Shown one piece after another: positions 5,338-6,856 of a stretch of DNA of 6,856 bases. This stretch comes from Actinomycetes bacterium (GTDB lineage: Bacteria; Actinomycetota; Acidimicrobiia; Acidimicrobiales; Palsa-688). Numbering within the stretch: position 1 is the first letter of the stretch; every line of letters starts with the position of its first letter. A program made the position numbers and the translations under genes. The notes beneath the pieces are model-generated. The model did no database searches, was not told the DNA's origin, and saw only the letters and a program-made list of their open reading frames with translations. Location: the NCBI GenBank assembly GCA_021816565.1, contig JAKAXN010000246.1, positions 1-6,856 of the forward strand, read 5' to 3'.

Positions 5338-5574
5338 GTGAAGACGATCTTCGTTCACAGCGAGGCGACCGCAGATTCCACCGGTGCGTGCCCGTCCCGG
5401 GCCGCGGTGTCGGATCTTCGCCCCGGGTCTACCGGTGCAGTGGCGCGCCCGTCGGCGGTGGCGTATTCGCCGGCGGCCGGCTCCCGCTCCGCCAAGCGCC
5501 TCGCCAAGCACGGCATGACCCGAATCAATGCCATCGGTTGGCCGCTGGGCCCTCAGGATCGGACGTCCGGATAG
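5338..5574 (+). CDS. Upstream ORF of the whiB7 leader (regulatory peptide)
   Basis: GTG at 5338 has a strong Shine-Dalgarno, AAGGGAGG (5325-5332), 5 nt upstream, and opens 78 codons ending at TAG 5572-5574, 28 nt before the terminator stem. The peptide begins MKTIFVHSEATADSTG, is rich in Ala, Ser, Gly, Arg and Pro, and has no recognisable domain, signal or membrane span. That suits a leader peptide whose translation matters more than its product. The frame is also open from GTG 5272 (100 codons), which would be a leaderless start if transcription begins near 5271. CACCGGTG occurs at the start codon (5333-5340) and again at 5379-5386. A free-standing function of the peptide cannot be excluded. 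Confidence 0.65.
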   Translation: MKTIFVHSEATADSTGACPSRAAVSDLRPGSTGAVARPSAVAYSPAAGSRSAKRLAKHGMTRINAIGWPLGPQDRTSG

Positions 5575-5614
5575 GACGGACCAGCAATCCGTAAGAGGGT
5601 CCAGAGGCCGCCGG
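5470..5614 (+). promoter_or_regulatory. Candidate antiterminator pairing in the whiB7 leader
   Basis: CCGGCGGCC at 5470-5478, inside the upstream ORF, is identical to bases 5621-5629 of the terminator 3' arm. It can therefore pair perfectly over 9 GC-rich bp with GGCCGCCGG (5606-5614), the terminator 5' arm. The two structures exclude each other. The segment can also fold locally (GCCGG-CGG-CCGGC, 5469-5481), giving a third state. GC-rich 9-mers recur by chance in such DNA, so this needs comparative support. Confidence 0.45.
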
Positions 5615-5641
5615 GAGATCCCGGCGGCCTCTTCTTTTTCT
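5603..5641 (+). terminator. Strong intrinsic terminator between the upstream ORF and whiB7
   Basis: A perfect 13-bp stem is formed by AGAGGCCGCCGGG (5603-5615) and CCCGGCGGCCTCT (5620-5632) around a 4-nt loop (AGAT). The T-rich tail TCTTTTTCT (5633-5641) follows, the longest T run in the window. It lies 70 nt upstream of a gene on the same strand and has no other gene to end apart from the upstream ORF, so it should act as an attenuator. Confidence 0.9.
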
Positions 5642-5644
5642 CCG

Positions 5645-5659
5645 GCCCGGTTTCCGGGC
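5645..5659 (+). other. Small GC hairpin after the terminator
   Basis: GCCCGG-TTT-CCGGGC is a perfect 6-bp stem with a 3-nt loop, starting 4 nt after the T tail. It has no T run of its own. It may be a pause or stability element of the read-through transcript, or chance in GC-rich sequence. Confidence 0.35.
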
Positions 5660-5710
5660 TCGACGGCATCACGGACACGGACAGGGACGAACGGCAGAAA
5701 GGACGGCGAG

Positions 5711-6025
5711 ATGTTCGCCATCGAGCTGGGCCAGGAATTCGAGAGCTTCACCGCCGAGGAGTGGGACGAGGCCAGCTGCCGCGACGGCACCGGCTCGATG
5801 GCCGACCTCTTCTTCTCCGATGAGATCCCCGACATCGTGGCGGCCAAGCGGATATGCGCGTCCTGCCCGGTGGCCGCACCCTGCCTGCAGGGGGCCCTCG
5901 AGCGGCGCGAGCCCTGGGGGGTGTGGGGAGGCCAGCTGTTCCTCAACGGTCGGATCCTGGCCCAGAAGCGGAAGCGGGGGCGCCCGCCCAAGAATCCGCC
6001 CGCCGGGATCCAGCTCACGGCCTAA
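5711..6025 (+). CDS. whiB7: WhiB7-type [4Fe-4S] transcriptional activator
   Basis: The 104-residue protein carries the four WhiB cysteines C23, C49, C52 and C58 (C-x2-C-x5-C for the last three), which bind a 4Fe-4S cluster. EPWGVWGG (67-74) and an AT-hook RGRPPK (89-94) inside KRKRGRPPKN follow. The ALERREPWGVWGG segment plus C-terminal AT-hook closely resembles M. tuberculosis WhiB7, which binds the primary sigma factor and activates intrinsic antibiotic-resistance genes; most other WhiB classes lack the AT-hook. The ATG at 5711 has AAAGGA (5698-5703) 7 nt upstream. The frame is open back to 5528, but that passes through the terminator. Upstream are a WhiB7-type promoter, an upstream ORF and the terminator, which strengthens the subclass. 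The N-terminus before C23 is not recognisably conserved. The regulon is not visible here. Confidence 0.9.
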   Translation: MFAIELGQEFESFTAEEWDEASCRDGTGSMADLFFSDEIPDIVAAKRICASCPVAAPCLQGALERREPWGVWGGQLFLNGRILAQKRKRGRPPKNPPAGIQLTA

Positions 6026-6044
6026 CGTCACGCTCGTGAGCGTG
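6023..6044 (+). promoter_or_regulatory. -10 box and inverted repeat over the DUF523 start codon
   Basis: TAACGT (6023-6028) fits TANNNT, overlaps the whiB7 stop codon and ends 7 nt before the GTG at 6036, which has no Shine-Dalgarno. CACGCTC-GT-GAGCGTG (6029-6044) is a perfect 7-bp inverted repeat with a 2-bp centre that includes the start codon. It could be an operator or a cruciform-like element. As RNA the loop is too short for the full stem. Confidence 0.4.
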
Positions 6045-6473
6045 CACGACCGGCCGGTCCTGCTGGTGTCGGCCTGCCTGGTGGGGGTGGCCTGCACCCA
6101 CCGGGGAGAGGCCCGGACCCACCAGGCGGTGGAGGCCCTGAGCCGCACCCACCGCCTGGTGGCCGTCTGCCCGGAGGTGGCAGGAGGTCTTCCGACGCCC
6201 AGGCCGGCCGCCGAGCGCCAGGGTGACGGCCGGGTGCTGACCGGATCGGGCGACGACGTCACCGAGTTGTACCGCCGCGGCGCCGAGCACGCCGTGGAGT
6301 TGGCCCGGACGGTCGGCGCTTCCCGGGCCGTGCTGAAGGCCCGGTCCCCGTCGTGTGGATGCCATCAGATCTACGACGGCAGCCACCGCCGGGTCCTGGT
6401 CCCCGGTGTCGGTACGACCGCCGAGGCCCTTCTCGCGGCCGGCGTCGAGGTGGTCTCCGAGGAGGACCTGTAG
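6036..6473 (+). CDS. DUF523 family protein, possibly a thiouracil desulfidase-like iron-sulfur enzyme
   Basis: The 145-residue product is a stand-alone DUF523 domain of normal length. Family blocks appear in order: VSACLVGVAC (11-20), VCPEVAGGLPTPRPAAE (44-60), VT at 75-76 before a conserved RRGAEHAVELA (80-90), KARSPSCG (101-108) and YDG (113-115). C14, C45 and C107 lie in the three invariant blocks, and in the family member TudS such cysteines hold a 4Fe-4S cluster that removes sulfur from thiouracil. TudS activity has been shown for only a few members, so the substrate here is open. The gene starts 10 nt after the whiB7 stop, with no ribosome binding site but a TAACGT box 7 nt before the GTG. 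It may have its own leaderless promoter and also be read through from whiB7. Confidence 0.85.
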   Translation: MSVHDRPVLLVSACLVGVACTHRGEARTHQAVEALSRTHRLVAVCPEVAGGLPTPRPAAERQGDGRVLTGSGDDVTELYRRGAEHAVELARTVGASRAVLKARSPSCGCHQIYDGSHRRVLVPGVGTTAEALLAAGVEVVSEEDL

Positions 6474-6520
6474 GCCGCCCGCAGGCGCCGGCTGTCACAG
6501 GTGTCGGGTAGGCAGGGGCC

Positions 6521-6856
6521 ATGTCGATCAACCGGGCGGGGCTGGCCGCGGTGCTGGCTGCCAGCACCATCGTGGCCTCAGCCTGCCGTTCGACCATCAC
6601 CGGGGCCGGTCCCACCGGGACGGCGCCGGTACCCGCGTCTACCGGGACGGCGGCGGTGCCCGGGTCATCGTCGTCGCCGCCAGCGGCTTCACCCCCGCCC
6701 CCGCCGGCTTCGGGCCCGTCGGTGCCCGTAGTGTCGCCCGCCGCACCTGCGGGGACACCGCTGGTCGCCGCAGGGACCGGGTGGTCCGCGGCCGGCCTCC
6801 AAGGACCGGTGCCCGCAGCCGGGAGTTGCACCTACCGGGTCGCCGCCGACGGCTAC
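6521..6856 (+). CDS. Secreted lipoprotein with Pro/Ser/Thr-rich linker, N-terminal part
   Basis: The frame is open from ATG 6521 to the window end (112 codons seen). Residues 1-21 form a signal peptide with a basic start (MSINRAG), a hydrophobic core and the lipobox VASAC, so C22 should be lipidated and the protein held outside the membrane. Residues 23-95 are a low-complexity linker rich in Pro, Ser, Thr, Ala and Gly, with a repeated TGTAxVP unit and a PPPPP run. A folded domain may begin around SCTYRVAADGY at 102-112, but too little is visible to name it. The signal peptide and lipobox favour this strand over an antisense reading frame. TAGGCA (6509-6514) and the G-rich stretch AGGGG (6514-6518) precede the start; neither is a strong signal. 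Confidence 0.75.
   Translation, partial: MSINRAGLAAVLAASTIVASACRSTITGAGPTGTAPVPASTGTAAVPGSSSSPPAASPPPPPASGPSVPVVSPAAPAGTPLVAAGTGWSAAGLQGPVPAAGSCTYRVAADGY
6614..6662 (+). repeat. Tandem-like 27-bp coding repeat in the lipoprotein linker
   Basis: ACCGGGACGGCGCCGGTACC begins at 6614 and recurs at 6641 with an offset of 27 bp (9 codons). The two 22-bp copies differ at only two positions. They encode the TGTAPVP and TGTAAVP units. This suggests linker growth by local duplication. Confidence 0.6.

Larger units (their letters stand above)
5271..5710 (+). promoter_or_regulatory. whiB7 attenuation leader
   Basis: About 440 nt separate the promoter from the WhiB7 start codon. In order it holds a ribosome binding site and upstream ORF (5338-5574), a possible antiterminator strand within that ORF (5470-5478), a further stem (5545-5554 with 5595-5604), a strong intrinsic terminator (5603-5641), a small GC hairpin (5645-5659) and the WhiB7 ribosome binding site (AAAGGA, 5698-5703). 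The layout of uORF then terminator then whiB7 is that of the attenuators described for mycobacterial whiB7 and Streptomyces wblC, where slow or stalled translation of the uORF lets polymerase read through. Function here is inferred from architecture. Confidence 0.75.

Noticed and set aside
5528..5710. N-terminal extension of WhiB7
   Set aside because: It would translate through the intrinsic terminator and make the protein far longer than WhiB7 proteins; ATG 5711 has a ribosome binding site.
5050..6018. Minus-strand open frames (322 and 197 codons) across the whiB7 leader and gene
   Set aside because: They run antisense through the terminator, the WhiB7 cysteine motifs and the DUF523 motifs, and have no recognisable content of their own.
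6259..6831. Minus-strand 190-codon frame over the DUF523 end and lipoprotein
   Set aside because: The plus strand has a signal peptide with a lipobox and a full DUF523 domain; the minus reading is compositionally biased and motif-free.

Overview
The window is very GC-rich (roughly 70% by eye) and reads as a chromosomal segment of an actinobacterium (Actinomycetota). A WhiB-family iron-sulfur regulator fixes the phylum with good confidence. Many genes appear to have no Shine-Dalgarno sequence and instead a TANNNT box 6-9 bases before the start codon, as in leaderless actinobacterial transcripts. A deep-branching lineage such as Acidimicrobiia is possible, but that is a guess. I see no transposon, phage, CRISPR, tRNA or rRNA signal.

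Region 1 (1-2666) is an aromatic amino acid degradation locus. On the minus strand, 4-hydroxyphenylpyruvate dioxygenase is followed one base later by the first 18 codons of a probable fumarylacetoacetase. On the plus strand are an Lrp/AsnC-type regulator and a phenylalanine 4-monooxygenase. Together they cover Phe to Tyr, 4-hydroxyphenylpyruvate to homogentisate, and the last step of the homogentisate pathway. The aminotransferase, homogentisate dioxygenase and isomerase are not in view. A perfect palindrome in the divergent intergenic gap is a good candidate operator for the regulator.

Region 2 (2667-4369) holds genes of unknown function: a membrane-anchored extracytoplasmic protein with clustered histidines (minus), a 44-residue single-span membrane microprotein (plus), and an acidic cytosolic protein (minus). 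The microprotein has a well-formed promoter with a perfect palindrome filling its spacer, and an mRNA hairpin that buries its ribosome binding site.

Region 3 (4466-6473) contains an inositol-monophosphatase-family enzyme, then a complete whiB7-type regulatory unit. This has an AT-rich box 3 bp upstream of a TTGACG -35, a roughly 440-nt leader with an upstream ORF, a possible antiterminator, a strong intrinsic terminator, and a WhiB7 protein with the EPWGVWGG motif and an AT-hook. It matches the ribosome-mediated attenuation known for whiB7/wblC, which switches on intrinsic antibiotic resistance. A DUF523 (TudS-like) gene follows at once.

Region 4 (6521-6856) is the start of a Pro/Ser/Thr-rich lipoprotein that runs off the window.
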